NCBI GenBank assembly: GCA_002964805.2
Contig: PUDQ02000032.1
Span: forward strand, 558,001-622,000
Origin: Trametes villosa
Taxonomy: Eukaryota; Basidiomycota; Agaricomycetes; Polyporales; Polyporaceae
Reading direction: 5' to 3'
DNA: 64,000 nucleotides
Positions 18,099 to 28,389 of the stretch are shown here, piece by piece. The notes under the pieces were generated by a model that did not search any database, was not told the DNA's origin, and worked only from the letters and a program-made list of their open reading frames with translations. The position numbers and the translations under genes are program-made. How positions within the stretch are numbered: position 1 is the stretch's first letter; each line of letters begins with the position of its first letter.

Positions 18099-20577
18099 TC
18101 AGGTGAATCCGTTGATGACCTGACGTTCCTCCTCGACCCAGACCGGCGTCTTACCGTCGCCCTTGGCCCCCAGGGCGAGGAGCGCCGCCTCCTTCCCAAC
18201 GGGGACCGGGATCATCTTCTTCACCACGAACCCCAGGTGCGTCCAGAAGTGCACCATGTCCGTGCTCCCGGGGAAGAACGAAGCCGTCATCTCTGCAGCC
18301 AGGTCGTCAGCACACGCACTACGCGAATGGCCGCACCAGACGGGGGATACCACCGTGAAGAAGTGGAAGTAGAGAGCGGCAGAATGGTGGAAACGTACCC
18401 TCAGGCGTGTCGCGCAGCCCGCGCGCCCATCCCTTGCGCCGCGGGACGTTCCGCGGGGCGATCCTCAGGTCGTCGATGCCCGGCTGGACAGGCTGCATGA
18501 AGTGCGCGATCTTGACGCCGGCATCCGAGCTCGCATCGAGCGAGCCGAACTTGGCGCTCTCGGTTCCGGGCAAGACGAACACCTCGTCCGGCCGCGCAGA
18601 CGGCCACCTAATCGCGTCAAGCAGGAGTCAGCAACGAAACCCCCAGCGCATAGCTCGGACGCACCAATGAGTGTTACACAAATCGAAGTCGCTCTGCCAC
18701 GGCAAGCTCAGGCCGCGCGAGAGGAACCCAGGGAGGACCTTCTCATGGTCGACGCGGAACGGCGGGCGCATGCCCTTCACGTCCGCGCGGAAGTCGTACG
18801 TCTCCGCGAGCTTCGCGATCCAGTACGTCTCGATGCCCGGGTAGAGCGGGTCGCCGATCGTCTGCTCGAGCATCGCGCGCGCGAGCAGCACCGGCTGCTC
18901 CGCCGCGGGGTACTCCTCGATGGACTTCTTCGCCCCGAGCGGCGTGCCCGTGGCGAAGTTGCCGTCCTTCCAGGCGGTGAAGCGGTCGTACTGCAGCTCG
19001 GTGAGCGCGGAGAAGCGCTCGATAGCCTCCCCGACGATGTCGTTCGTCGTCCCGGGCTCGACCGCGTCGCCTGCGGATTATCGCATGATATTAGTTCGCG
19101 AATGCATGCCCGATGGATGAGGGCGCTCACCGTTGTCGCCCGAGAGGCGGGGCATGAGGATAACGTGCGCCTGGTCCTTGTTGCGGTAGTTTGGCTCGCG
19201 CAGCCGCCCAAAGATGTGCTGGCGCTGCCCCGCATCTCCGTTCGGAGTCGACAGCTCGGCCTCCTTGGACAGGAAGTCGCCGTATCCTCCCGGCCCTGCT
19301 CAAAATCAGCATATATGTGCATGCAAACCAAGTAAAAAAGCATACCGTGTCCTTGGAAGGCCTTCGCGTTGACCCAGGCAAGCCGGTAGGTGCCGACGAG
19401 CACCGGCCAGATGTCCTTGTAAAAGTCGGTGCCGGTGTGCTCCAGGTAGGACGTCTTCTCCTTGTAGATGTTCTCCATGATGTCGTAAAGGGTGACGGGA
19501 GAGTCGATGCCCCACGCGAACTTGGGCGGCGCGCTGAGGACGGTCGCCTTATGCGGCTTCGGGATCCTAGACACGCCGTTTAGAGGAAATACAGGAGTCA
19601 AGAACGTATGGGTGACATACTCGTTCCACAGGTTCGGCCTCTTCAAGTGTAAGACTTGCACGTCGACCCAGCCGTCGCAGATGGAGTCGATCCAGTCGAG
19701 GCTGTCGAACTCGGAGATGATCTCCGGCTGCACGAGCTCCGTCGTCGCATTGGGGCCCTGCACCGAGCGCGCAATGCCGCTGCCTCCAATGAAGACCAGC
19801 CGGCCGGCCTCGTCGGTGCGCAACTCGCCCAGGGTGACGTCGATCGCGTCCGAGGCACGCGGCAGGGAGCCCTGGAATTTGCCGGTGAGGCGGACGGGGG
19901 GTGCGTCTCGCCTAGGATTGCGAGTAATGGAGTGGACACCCGGGTCTACGATGAGTCGCGTGCGGCCCTCCAGGGAGTGGTCGAAGGGATCCCCGGACAA
20001 CTTTCCCTCCTGAAAGGACCACAGTCAGCGTTAATAACAGATGATACCTTCAAACCACATACTGCAGGGTCCGAGTCGACATCCGGATTGCGCAGATCGG
20101 TCTTGTGCTCCCGAAGACGCCCTGCCAGTTGAAGCCGCAGTCAGCTTCGCATCTACGCGATACTACGAAGAACATACCACTGAAGAGGTAGTACGCAGCC
20201 TTCTTGTTCGCGACGTGTACCCTCCATTTGAGTACGTAGTCACCCGTGTTGTCCAGCTCGCCGAGCACTTTACCATACTTGTCATACCCGTAGACACGGA
20301 ACCTCACGGCCTGAAGAGAGGAAAGTGAGCCATGCTATTGATCTGGCTGGGCCGACGCGACACTGACCTGGCGCTTGATCTTGCCGCTGCCGTCGCGGAA
20401 GGACGACACGGGGGCATCGGTAACTCCGGGGACCTCAGGCCCGTAGAAGAACTCGATCTTGCTGTGGGGGTCGGGCTCTCCTGTGTCGGTCGCGCCCGAG
20501 TTGCCTACGCGGGCAATGCCTATGGGCGGAAAGATCTCGACGCGTGCTACCAGCTTGGGATCGACATTTTGCGCCAT
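18099..20577 (-). CDS. LodA/GoxA-like cysteine tryptophylquinone oxidase
   Basis: Nine exons: 20577-20368, 20310-20178, 20121-20063, 20009-19621, 19566-19346, 19295-19131, 19070-18665, 18607-18399 and 18292-18099, giving 661 residues. The start IFPPIGIARVGNS plus YGPE is the LodA family N-terminal signature. Later come VHVANKKAA, IVDPGVHSI, GPGGYGDFL, MPRLSGDNGD, and the quinone region WQSDFDLC followed by WWPSARPDEV. Asp520 and Cys524 match the Asp/Cys pair that builds the cofactor in LodA. The likely partner Trp is W614 in HFWTHLGFV, with His616 two residues on as in LodA. Family enzymes oxidise free or bound amino groups (lysine 6-oxidase, glycine oxidase) to release H2O2 and ammonia; this substrate cannot be read from sequence. 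No signal peptide. LodA-like genes have been reported from a few basidiomycetes, but they are mainly bacterial. Confidence 0.88.
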
Positions 20578-21602
20578 GGCAGGAGCTCTTGTTCGTTGAA
20601 CTTGAATGAGGAGTGATTGGTGAAGTCGACTGTACGCGGGGACGGTTTTCAGCTATAGCATAGGTTTAAGAGGCACATTTCGATGCCTTCAGGCGGACGC
20701 CCAGATTGCGGGATCGTCGCCGATGGGAGAGGATGTGCACATGTGCGGTCACCGGTTCACCGACAGGGCCATCGGCAGGGCACGCATTCCTTCCCTTCTT
20801 GAGAATGACAGCGCGTGAGGAAGGCTTTGCAACCACGTTCGAGGGTCGTCCGGGGGTGCCGTCGTCCACCGCGGCTTGGCCATAGTGCCGGATATCAAGT
20901 GAGAAAAGAAGTTCCCGGCTCTGCGAGAGTGCCGGTGGAGATGCCACAAGATGAAGGTGAAGTCAAAACGATGTACTCCGGACGCCTGCCAGTTGAGAGC
21001 AACTCCGCCAATCACACTAAGCGGATTGGGGCTACCCTCGATGTCAGTATTCAGCGCCAGCATGGAAGGCACAAACGGAGGGCAAAAGACGTACTCGCAC
21101 CTCTGCCGGGGTGCGGCGAGGACAGCTGATGCTGGAGTTCTAGCTGGTTGCGTATGGAAGCCTGCCACAGACTGGTGCCCGCGCGTTATCGCGGTCGACA
21201 GCACGTAAGATGCACCTGATGGCTAAGACACGTACGAGATAGATGCAATTTATTCGGGGTCCCAATACCAGCGGATGCGCCACCAGGAAGCCTCATGAAG
21301 GTTGCGGTCATTCGAGTTGTGGCGGCATCATAGTCAGAGGATGGAGCTCGAGGCGCCCATATAAGGCCAAATAAGTATCAATAATTCCGAAGCCGAGCGC
21401 TGATCCCGGGTTTGGCCGGAGCCTTTCAACGTCGGACCTGACCTTGCGTATGGCTACAGACGACACGATACAATTTTCTTTGCATACAACGACGAACCGG
21501 CGAGCCACGATACTATACAATCTTGGATCCACATACACGACATGACTACGACATTCCCGGTACGCGCAAAGGGCAGCTCGAGCCTGCCAAGGGCGAACGT
21601 CG
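20578..21602. other. Upstream region of the LodA-like gene, no gene supported
   Basis: About 1 kb between the LodA-like start (-) and the stop codon of the ferritin-like gene (-). It should hold the LodA-like promoter and the ferritin-like 3' UTR. An open frame of about 150 codons on the minus strand (20749-21204) lacks recognisable family features and splice logic, so I do not call it. Confidence 0.5.
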
Positions 21603-23107
21603 CTAGACCGCCTTGAAGTTGTTCAAGCAAAACGCGATCTTACCAATCTCCTCAGCGCTAGCCTTATCCACAGCCGCGGCCGCCAGCTTCTGCGCGGTAT
21701 CGATCTCCTGCTTGAGCCGCTCGTACAGCGTCTTCGGCGGCAGCGGCGTCGTCGCCTCCTGCGGGTAGAACTCGAAGCACGGCGCCGCGAACTTGTCGCC
21801 GATGCGCTGCTGCACCAGGGCGTGCGCAGACGGGGAGAGGACCTCGATCATGAGCTGGTGGATGTTGCGGAGCAGCTGCTTGCGCTCGACCGCGTCCTCG
21901 AGGTCGCCCTGCCAGCAGCGGTCGATTGTCTGCAGCAGGAAGCTGTACGACGCGTCCACCGCACGCGAGAGCTACATTGCTCACATCGTAAATGTCCGCA
22001 TCGTAGCTCGGATGTTCGCAGGAGAACTCACATGGTAGGCGACCTTGTTCACCTTCTCGTAGTTCGCCGTCTTCGGCTTGTCGACGTAGTCCACACACGT
22101 CCACTGCTTGTGCTGCTGGTAAAGGTCGACGAAGATGGCGTAGTGCGACTCCGGGACGCCGATGCTGCCCTCGCCCTGGTCGACGATCGTCGTCAGCGCC
22201 TCGAGCGCGGTCTTCTTGTCGAACACGACCGTCATCTTGCTGTCGAAGAACTCGGAGCCGCGCAGCTGGTTCGACCGGTTGCTCGAGAACAGGTGCGGGT
22301 CCTTGGCCGCGAGCTCCTGGATACCTGTGACAAGGTTAGCATTCACAGCTCTTCCCGCTCGGCGTATATTGCATGGACTCACCCTCTTCAAGGTTCTTGT
22401 AGAACTCCCCGATGCTGTGGTAGTCCGGCAGGAAGTGCGGCGGCTCTTCCTCTTCCACCGCAGCCATCTTCGCGCTGAAGGCGCCATCGAACGCAAGCGG
22501 TTCTGGCGGGGGCGTCGGCGGTGCTAGGTATGGGGCTTCAATCTGGCTCGCCTATCAGCACTGGGTGTGGTGGGGAAGCAACGCACAATGCTCACCTTGA
22601 GAAAGCATTCCAGGTTCTCCTTGTTCGCCGGCTGGAGCCTCATCGGTATCTCGTCGAACAAGATCTCCGAAGGGTATTTCGGCATGAAGGTCTTGCTGTA
22701 GAGCGTCTGCTTGCCGTCGAGCGCGCAAAGGAGGTTGCCCGCAAGCGCGAGATGCAACATCTCCTGCTCCGCGATCGCTGCGTAGAGGCCGCCTGTCAGC
22801 GCACGTAACAGACGACACTAAATAAACGTGCGTACAGAGAATGTGCGCGCGGGCCTTAGAGCCTATACCACCATTGTCGCGCTTGATGCTGTACAGGGCG
22901 CAAAAGTAGATGGGCAAGGTACCGAGTTCGACGGACAACGCCTACATTTCCACACGTAAAGCGTTCGGCGTTCAAGTACAGAACCACATCTGGCGGGGTA
23001 CGTACCGTCTGAACATGATGAATGAGGTCGTCCTTGGTCCATTTGCCAGGTTGAGGCGCAGTCTTAACGGGCTCGAAGGGGCGCAAGTGGGCTTGTTGCT
23101 CAGGCAT
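21603..23107 (-). CDS. Stand-alone ferritin-like protein, VioB/RebD domain type
   Basis: Exons 23107-23006, 22941-22836, 22792-22596, 22542-22383, 22324-22032 and 21971-21603 give 408 residues. The body matches the ferritin-like domain of iminophenylpyruvate dimer synthases (VioB, RebD, StaD): helix A with VELGTLPIYFCALYSI (Glu39), helix B with EQEMLHLALAGN (Glu80, His83), the family-typical YPSEILFDEIPMRL loop, a mid-domain YHSIGEFYKNLEEGI helix, and a late region with EALTTIVDQGEG and ESHYAIF (Glu240, His249 as further candidate metal ligands). The last 120 residues are helical and not assigned. In VioB and RebD this domain is part of a protein of about 1000 residues; here it stands alone. 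The gene lies head-to-tail with the LodA-like oxidase and head-to-head with its presumed maturation flavoprotein. Confidence 0.82.
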
Positions 23108-24104
23108 AGCGTAGGACGGTGATGTGCGTTCCCGGAGTTCCAAGGGTGTAGCTCGAAAACAGGGCCTTCGAGCGCACTCACCACTAATTATGCACACTTA
23201 CGCCAGACTCGCGAGCACTCAGTGACGCCCAGAACATCAGCTGATAGTCGGCGAACGGTGGACTTGCCAGTACGTGCCCGACGGCACACTGCACTTTCCC
23301 CGCAACTGTCTCGTTTCTTCGAGGGTCCTTCTCGAGTACGTCCAGCATCGGATATCGCGCGCTAGCAAACGCGTCGACATCTTCCCTGCTTGACGTGGGA
23401 GCGTACCTCCTCAAGGCCTCGCGCCCCAATCTCGCCAATCCGAAACACCGGTTGGATCAGGATCCACGCACCGGACGTCCTCTCGCACTACTAAGCAACT
23501 TCTTGCCCTGGTGAGGAGTACGGGCCCCCCACGCTGACACGGCCTAACGGTCGAGCACGCGGTGAGGTGCATTAGTGGCGGAGGCTCGTGAACGTTTGTG
23601 AGCGGCACACTGTGGATAAGAGACTTCTATTCAGTCGTACTACTCACCCCAGCCTCGGGCCTGCCAGAGGTGGGTCCGGCGATACGTGAGCCCCGTACTG
23701 AGTACTGAGTACTGATTACTCCTTCGTGGCGACAGCGAAGATCCCGGCGGCGTGCGGCACGAGGCCTCCTTCAAGCGCCTCACACGTACGTTGATGGAGA
23801 CAAGCCTGGAGTGCGGGGGTGTGCCGTATTGTATGCTTCCCTGTAGGTGTCCATGTCAGTTTCGGAGTTGCGAGTATCCGCGGAAGACGTACTCGCAATC
23901 CAGCCAATCGTGCAGGGGGTATTGGCACGCTCCGTCGGATTCGGGGTCAGCAGGAGTGTCTTGGTCCTTCTGGGCCAACCATGCGTGCGATCTGCGGAGT
24001 GGGGGAGGAAGAACGCCGAGGATGCGTAGGCACGAGCCAGCAACTCTGCCTGTCCTCAGCTCGACTGGCCAGCAATCCAAGACTCCCGGAGTGCTGTGAG
24101 TCTG
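23108..24104. promoter_or_regulatory. Divergent upstream region, ferritin-like and LodB-like genes
   Basis: About 1 kb separates the two start codons, so this may be a shared control region for the oxidase cluster. It includes a short 7-bp repeat (ACTGAGT, three times, ending in ACTGATT) around 23696-23717. On the minus strand an open frame (23438-23203) with protein-like composition ends at a GTAAGT, reported separately. Confidence 0.4.
23203..23438 (-). other. Unassigned open frame with splice donor (possible exon or gene remnant)
   Basis: On the minus strand an open frame of about 78 codons reads through SREDVDAFASARYPMLDVL and PFADYQLMFWASLSARESG, then meets a GTAAGT donor. Residue composition looks like a real protein, unlike the frames around it. 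I found no convincing start codon, next exon or family match. It could be an upstream exon of the ferritin-like gene, a remnant of an older gene, or chance. Confidence 0.25.
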
Positions 24105-25634
24105 ATGGTACCGAGCTCGGATTTCGATGGTGTGTAGCTGCGCATAATCCAGACGCGAATGTCCCCTACTGGAGTAACGCTCACGATCTTGAACGCCAGT
24201 CATCATCGTCGGCGGCGGCCCCGCAGGCTGCGCGACGGCCCTCCCCATTGCACGGCACGACCCCTCCAACCACCTGCGCGTACTTGTCCTCGACGATGCA
24301 GATCCCAACGCCTTCAAGGTAAGCCCACACATGATCCCACTGATACTCACTGTTTGATCCATTCCTCACTGACAGATCGGCGAGTCGTTGCCTGCCGTAG
24401 CCAAACGCACGCTCGCCCTCCTCGACCCATCGTTACCACCACGCATCGCAGAGGACACCAAGCTCGGCCTCCACGCTCCCTGCACAGGGAACGCATCCGC
24501 ATGGGCAAGCGAACGCCTCCACGAGACGTACTCCCTGATGAACCCCTACGGCGATGGGTGGCACCTCGACCGCGCACGATTCGACGAGACGCTCCGGGAG
24601 GCGTGTGGGGACCGCATCCGGAAGGGCAAGTTCGTCGCGGTCCGGAGGGCAGATGGGCTGAATGCGTTCTGTGGCTGGGAGGTCGACGCGGAGATGAGGG
24701 AGTCGGGCGCGCTGGAGACTTTCCGCGCGAGATGGGTGGTGGACGCGACGGGGCGAAGGGCGTCTGTTGCGCACAAGGTCTGCGGCACCTGTCATCTCGT
24801 CAGTCGAACTCGCAGCGCTCACCCTACGCACCGCAGCTCGGCGCAACCCAGAAGAAGAGCCACGACCTCCTCGCCTTCTACATCGTCTTCAGCGCCCCTA
24901 TACCCGAAACATCCGAAAGTGACTTCGAACGGCGCGACGCAGCGTCAAGTACCGCACCAGATCACGATCGCGACGACCGAACGATCATCGAAGCCGCGCC
25001 CTCTGGGTGGTGGTACACCGCGCGCCTCCCGCACGGCAAGCGGCTGGTCACCTACACGACGAGCCCCTCGGACCCGACTGCGCGGGTCGCGCGGACGACC
25101 GCTGGCTTCATGGTCATGCTCGCCTCTCAGACCCAGCACGTAGCGCAGGCGCTTGGGCTGGGCACCGGAGACGGACCGACGTATGAGGCCTGCGCAGAGA
25201 CGCGGTTTACGCGGGTTACCGCGGCCGGGTCGTCCGTGCTGGAGCCTTATGCGAGCTGGGAGTCTCCTGTGTCCGATCCAGATGCCGGTGTCGGTGTCGG
25301 TGCTAGTGGGGACGGCAGGGGGCGCGGGTGGTGTGCGGTCGGCGACGCTGCGCTGGCGTTCGATCCACTGTCGTCGCAGGGTATCATTACCGCGCTGAAC
25401 TCAGGCCTCTTCCTCGGTACCATGCTCGCGCGGAACCTGTGCCCAGCGGCGGAGGCGAAGACGGCGTCTGGAGAGGAGGTAGTTAGAGACATCAAGAGCG
25501 CGTACGAGAAAGTGAGAGTGAAGTATGAGGAGGGGCGAGCTTACTACTACGACGTTGTGCGACGCTTCGACGCAGACCCGGTAGAAGGCGAGGATGCAGA
25601 GACGTCTTTCTGGAACGTGCAGAAAGGCGTGTAG
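24105..25634 (+). CDS. LodB/GoxB-like FAD flavoprotein
   Basis: Exons 24105-24129, 24200-24318, 24376-24777 and 24837-25634 give 447 residues. The start is set by a 25-nt first exon whose phase joins exactly to VIIVGGGPAGCATA, the FAD-binding GxGxxG (13-18). Other marks: GESLPAVAKRTL after the first intron, GWHLDRARFDETL, a VDATGRRASVAHK segment, and GDAALAFDPLSSQGI, the second FAD motif of the halogenase/geranylgeranyl reductase-like group that includes LodB. The WxWxIP motif of tryptophan halogenases was not seen. In bacteria, LodB-type flavoproteins are encoded next to LodA-type oxidases and are required to make the cysteine tryptophylquinone; the same pairing 3.5 kb from a LodA-like gene here supports that role. 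It is not adjacent to it as in the bacterial operon: the ferritin-like gene lies between. Confidence 0.85.
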
Positions 25635-26161
25635 GGTATGCGAACATTGGCGCATGAAGCCTTTGCAATATCATGAAATCTGCCTGTTCCAATAGCCTTG
25701 CGCATTGCGGTGGTAACCAACGCTCTTTTCGAGTTGCACGAGAGAGTGGTGGAAGGTGGTCAAGAACGCCTCCCCAAAACGGCATGCAGGGCGCGAAGCC
25801 CCGCGCCACGCGAGTGGTGCCTGGCGGGCCGATGGCTGGCCGCTTCCCCGCGCGAACCCAGACGCGAGCTGGGCCGGTGACAACATCGCGGTCCCATGCC
25901 TGCACTCGCACCTCTCCTTCCTCCCCTCGCCGCCCGCTCGTGGTCCCCGGCTGTCGTCGACACACACACGCACGAACCTCCGCCATCGTAACCTGACCTC
26001 ATCGCCGCCGCGTACCTCGACCACAACCCATCTCGGCACCAGCGAGCCGACCCACTCACGAATTTGAGCGCATACAAGCACCCTCCGAGGACACACGCGT
26101 CATCTCCCTCGAAGCAGCCTCCGAACCCTGTATCGACGCCCTCAGAGTCACAGCACCCAAC
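25635..26161. other. Spacer between LodB-like and SAP30-like genes
   Basis: Contains the LodB-like 3' UTR and the promoter of the next gene on the same strand. A C-rich stretch (about 25905-26040) lies upstream of the SAP30-like start. No gene is supported. Confidence 0.5.
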
Positions 26162-27791
26162 ATGCCCATCACAAGCTCAGCCTCCCACGGGCATGCACAC
26201 GGCCACCCCTCTTCCGCGCACACGCTCCCCAGCAGCACCGGCCCCGGCGGCGCCGCGTCCAACGCCCCCTCCACGCCCGTCGTCACCTCAGCGGCCCCCG
26301 TGCCCAGGGCGCGCGGCCAGAACGCCCGGAAGCGCGCCGTGCGGGACGACGATGCCGCGTACCACGCCGCCGCAGGCACAAAACGCGCCGCAGGCGACCG
26401 CGCGGACGGCGATCGCGAGCGCACGAAGCGCAAGCGCGTCGACGCGTCGGCGCCGAGCACGGCGTCTCATGCGCATGTAGGGAACTCAGGACATGCGGGC
26501 GAGAAAGAGGATCGAGTGTTTTTGGTGAGTTTGTCTGCTCCCTTCAGTGGGCTATCTATTGCTCCTCGCCACTCCGCGCGGGTGGGATGGGGTAGCAAAC
26601 ATTATGGTTGAAAGGAGGTTACTCAACGTGAAGCATGTACCCCACGGGCTCCCGCCCACCTGATCCTGCCCGGTTATGTTCGCTTCAACGCCCTGAGGAC
26701 ACCCCGAGGATGTGGTCACGAACGTGTCGATGTCTTCGGGTGCCCCAGAGGTCATATGGGGATACACAGCCATGGAGCAACCGAGGTTCGCTTAGGTGGG
26801 CGGCGCGCTGCTCGAAGGAAATCCGCGTAGAAAGAGGCGGCGCGGTTCGTCTGCGCGCATTTCACATCGGCGTGCTTTTCTTGCTCGTCGGACCACGGAC
26901 GCTTGAGTGACTGAGCGACGTGGGACGCGTCGCGTCTTGTCAAGTCATGCCATGCCGCGCGGGGTTTTTGCTGCATCTGTCGAGCTGCATAGATGTTCAG
27001 TTTAACTGAGCTGCGACGCGGCCTAACCTGTGCGAAGATCCGCCGTTCAGGGGAACGGGGTTGTCAACTGTGCAGCGGCTGCCATGCAGGCTGCGGCACT
27101 ATAAGCATACAACATGGCGGCCGCCACGCACGGAGGAAGATTTCTGTGGAGCCTCGGTCGCCTTGGTAGGCGTTCCTAGAGGACGACTCGGGAAGGCTTC
27201 TGTAGTTTCGGCACTGCGCGTGTGCCGTCAGCATCATGTCTCCGCTCTTCTTCGTTGATACAGCCATGGGAAGAGTGTCTATCGCTGATCCGAAAATAAC
27301 TCGTCCGTCCCGTTGGATTGATGCTAACGCCCTCTGTCTGCCCGCAGATTGATTTCACAGCATTGCCTACCGATGCTCTGCATAGGTACCTTGCCCACTT
27401 CGACCTGATACCGGACCTGGATCCGTCACCGTTGACCGTCGAGGATCCTGGACCGCCTGCTTCGCTGCTCAAAGCGAAGGCGCACGTCCCGCCGCACGGC
27501 CACGCTCTGCGACAGACGTCAACTGCCAGCCCCGGACCTGTACCGACCGGCAGCGCTGCGAACCGCTCGCGGCGCGATCCAGGGGCAAATAGGCGGCGTA
27601 GCTCGCGCCTGGTGGAAGAGGAACGTTTCCCAGCCCCTGCGCCGGTGTACGGGGACATTGCGGAGGTGGACGGAGTGCTGGCCGCGATCGCCGAACGGCA
27701 CTTCCGGGAGCAGGAGGTCAAGGAGGTGGACACGCTCGCGGCGTTCATGTGCGCGGTGCAGGCAAAGGGTGTGTGCACGACGTCTAAATGA
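26162..27791 (+). CDS. SAP30-like Sin3-binding subunit of histone deacetylase complex
   Basis: Two exons, 26162-26524 and 27348-27791, give 268 residues. The N-terminal half is low-complexity (His, Ala, Ser, Pro, then KRAAGDRADGDRERTKRKR, a basic nuclear-type patch). The second exon encodes IDFTALPTDALHRYLAHFDL, DPSPLTVEDPGPP, a basic RRSSRLVEEE stretch, and the end block IAERHFREQEVKEVDTLAAF. This arrangement is that of the fungal SAP30 Sin3-binding domain proteins, which join Sin3 to the Rpd3-type deacetylase in the nucleus. The intron (26525-27347, 823 nt) has normal GTGAGT and CCCGCAG ends but is more than ten times the length of most others in the window. Confidence 0.75.
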
Positions 27792-28389
27792 GCCTGCGTT
27801 ATTGGACGTGGGCGAGCGACTTGTGCTGATGGGCATGACGTATGGCAGCTCGACTGGCGTCCTAGGCCGCGCAGCCAATCAGCGGCCGCGGCTTGCTCGG
27901 CCACCACGCGCCCGGTGTATATGCGAAGCGCCCGGGCTGGTAGCGATTCCCATGCAGAAGGAAGCAAGGTTCAGACCACGCCCCGAACTGACCGTTCGAT
28001 CTGCCAATGCCGGAGCCTATACCGGCCACCTCGACCAATTATAGCCCGCGAGCACGAGTCCCCTTGGCGACAGTCTGTACATGCCCCTCCTGGACGTACG
28101 GCATCCTTGTCAGATGTGCCCTCGACACAGCACAATGCCCTCCCCTTCCCTGTCACCCCGCTCCCATATATACCTCCCATCTTCCACCGCTCTCCTCATC
28201 CCCCTCTCCTTCTCTCCCTTCCATCTACTGCAGCAGAGCTGCCCGGTCCCGGTTACTGTGAGTGCCTCAGCCTCCGAGCACAAAGAACACCGGCTAATCC
28301 ATCGGCCAGTTTATTCCCACCAGCCCACCCCGGTCTTTTCGCACTTCCCGAAGCTAGCTTCGCGTCGACTTTTTACGAACACTACAGCC
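27792..28389. other. Spacer upstream of the secreted protein gene
   Basis: Contains the SAP30-like 3' UTR and the promoter of the secreted protein gene, with C/T-rich tracts at about 28180-28240. No coding frame is supported. Confidence 0.5.
28166..28172 (+). promoter_or_regulatory. Possible TATA box of the secreted protein gene
   Basis: ATATATA in a C-rich setting about 220 bases upstream of the ATG, followed by long C/T tracts that would suit transcription initiation. The distance to the start would imply a long leader. Confidence 0.35.

Noticed and set aside
18099..20577. Copper-dependent lysyl oxidase or amine oxidase
   Set aside because: No copper-binding His cluster or TPQ motif; the IARVGNS, SGDNGD and DFDLC motifs are those of the LodA family.
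20749..21204. Minus-strand frame of about 150 codons upstream of the LodA-like gene
   Set aside because: No recognisable features, no splice logic, and it lies where the LodA-like promoter should be.
24105..25634. Tryptophan halogenase
   Set aside because: It has the FAD motifs shared with halogenases, but the WxWxIP motif was not found, and the LodA-like neighbour points to LodB-type function.
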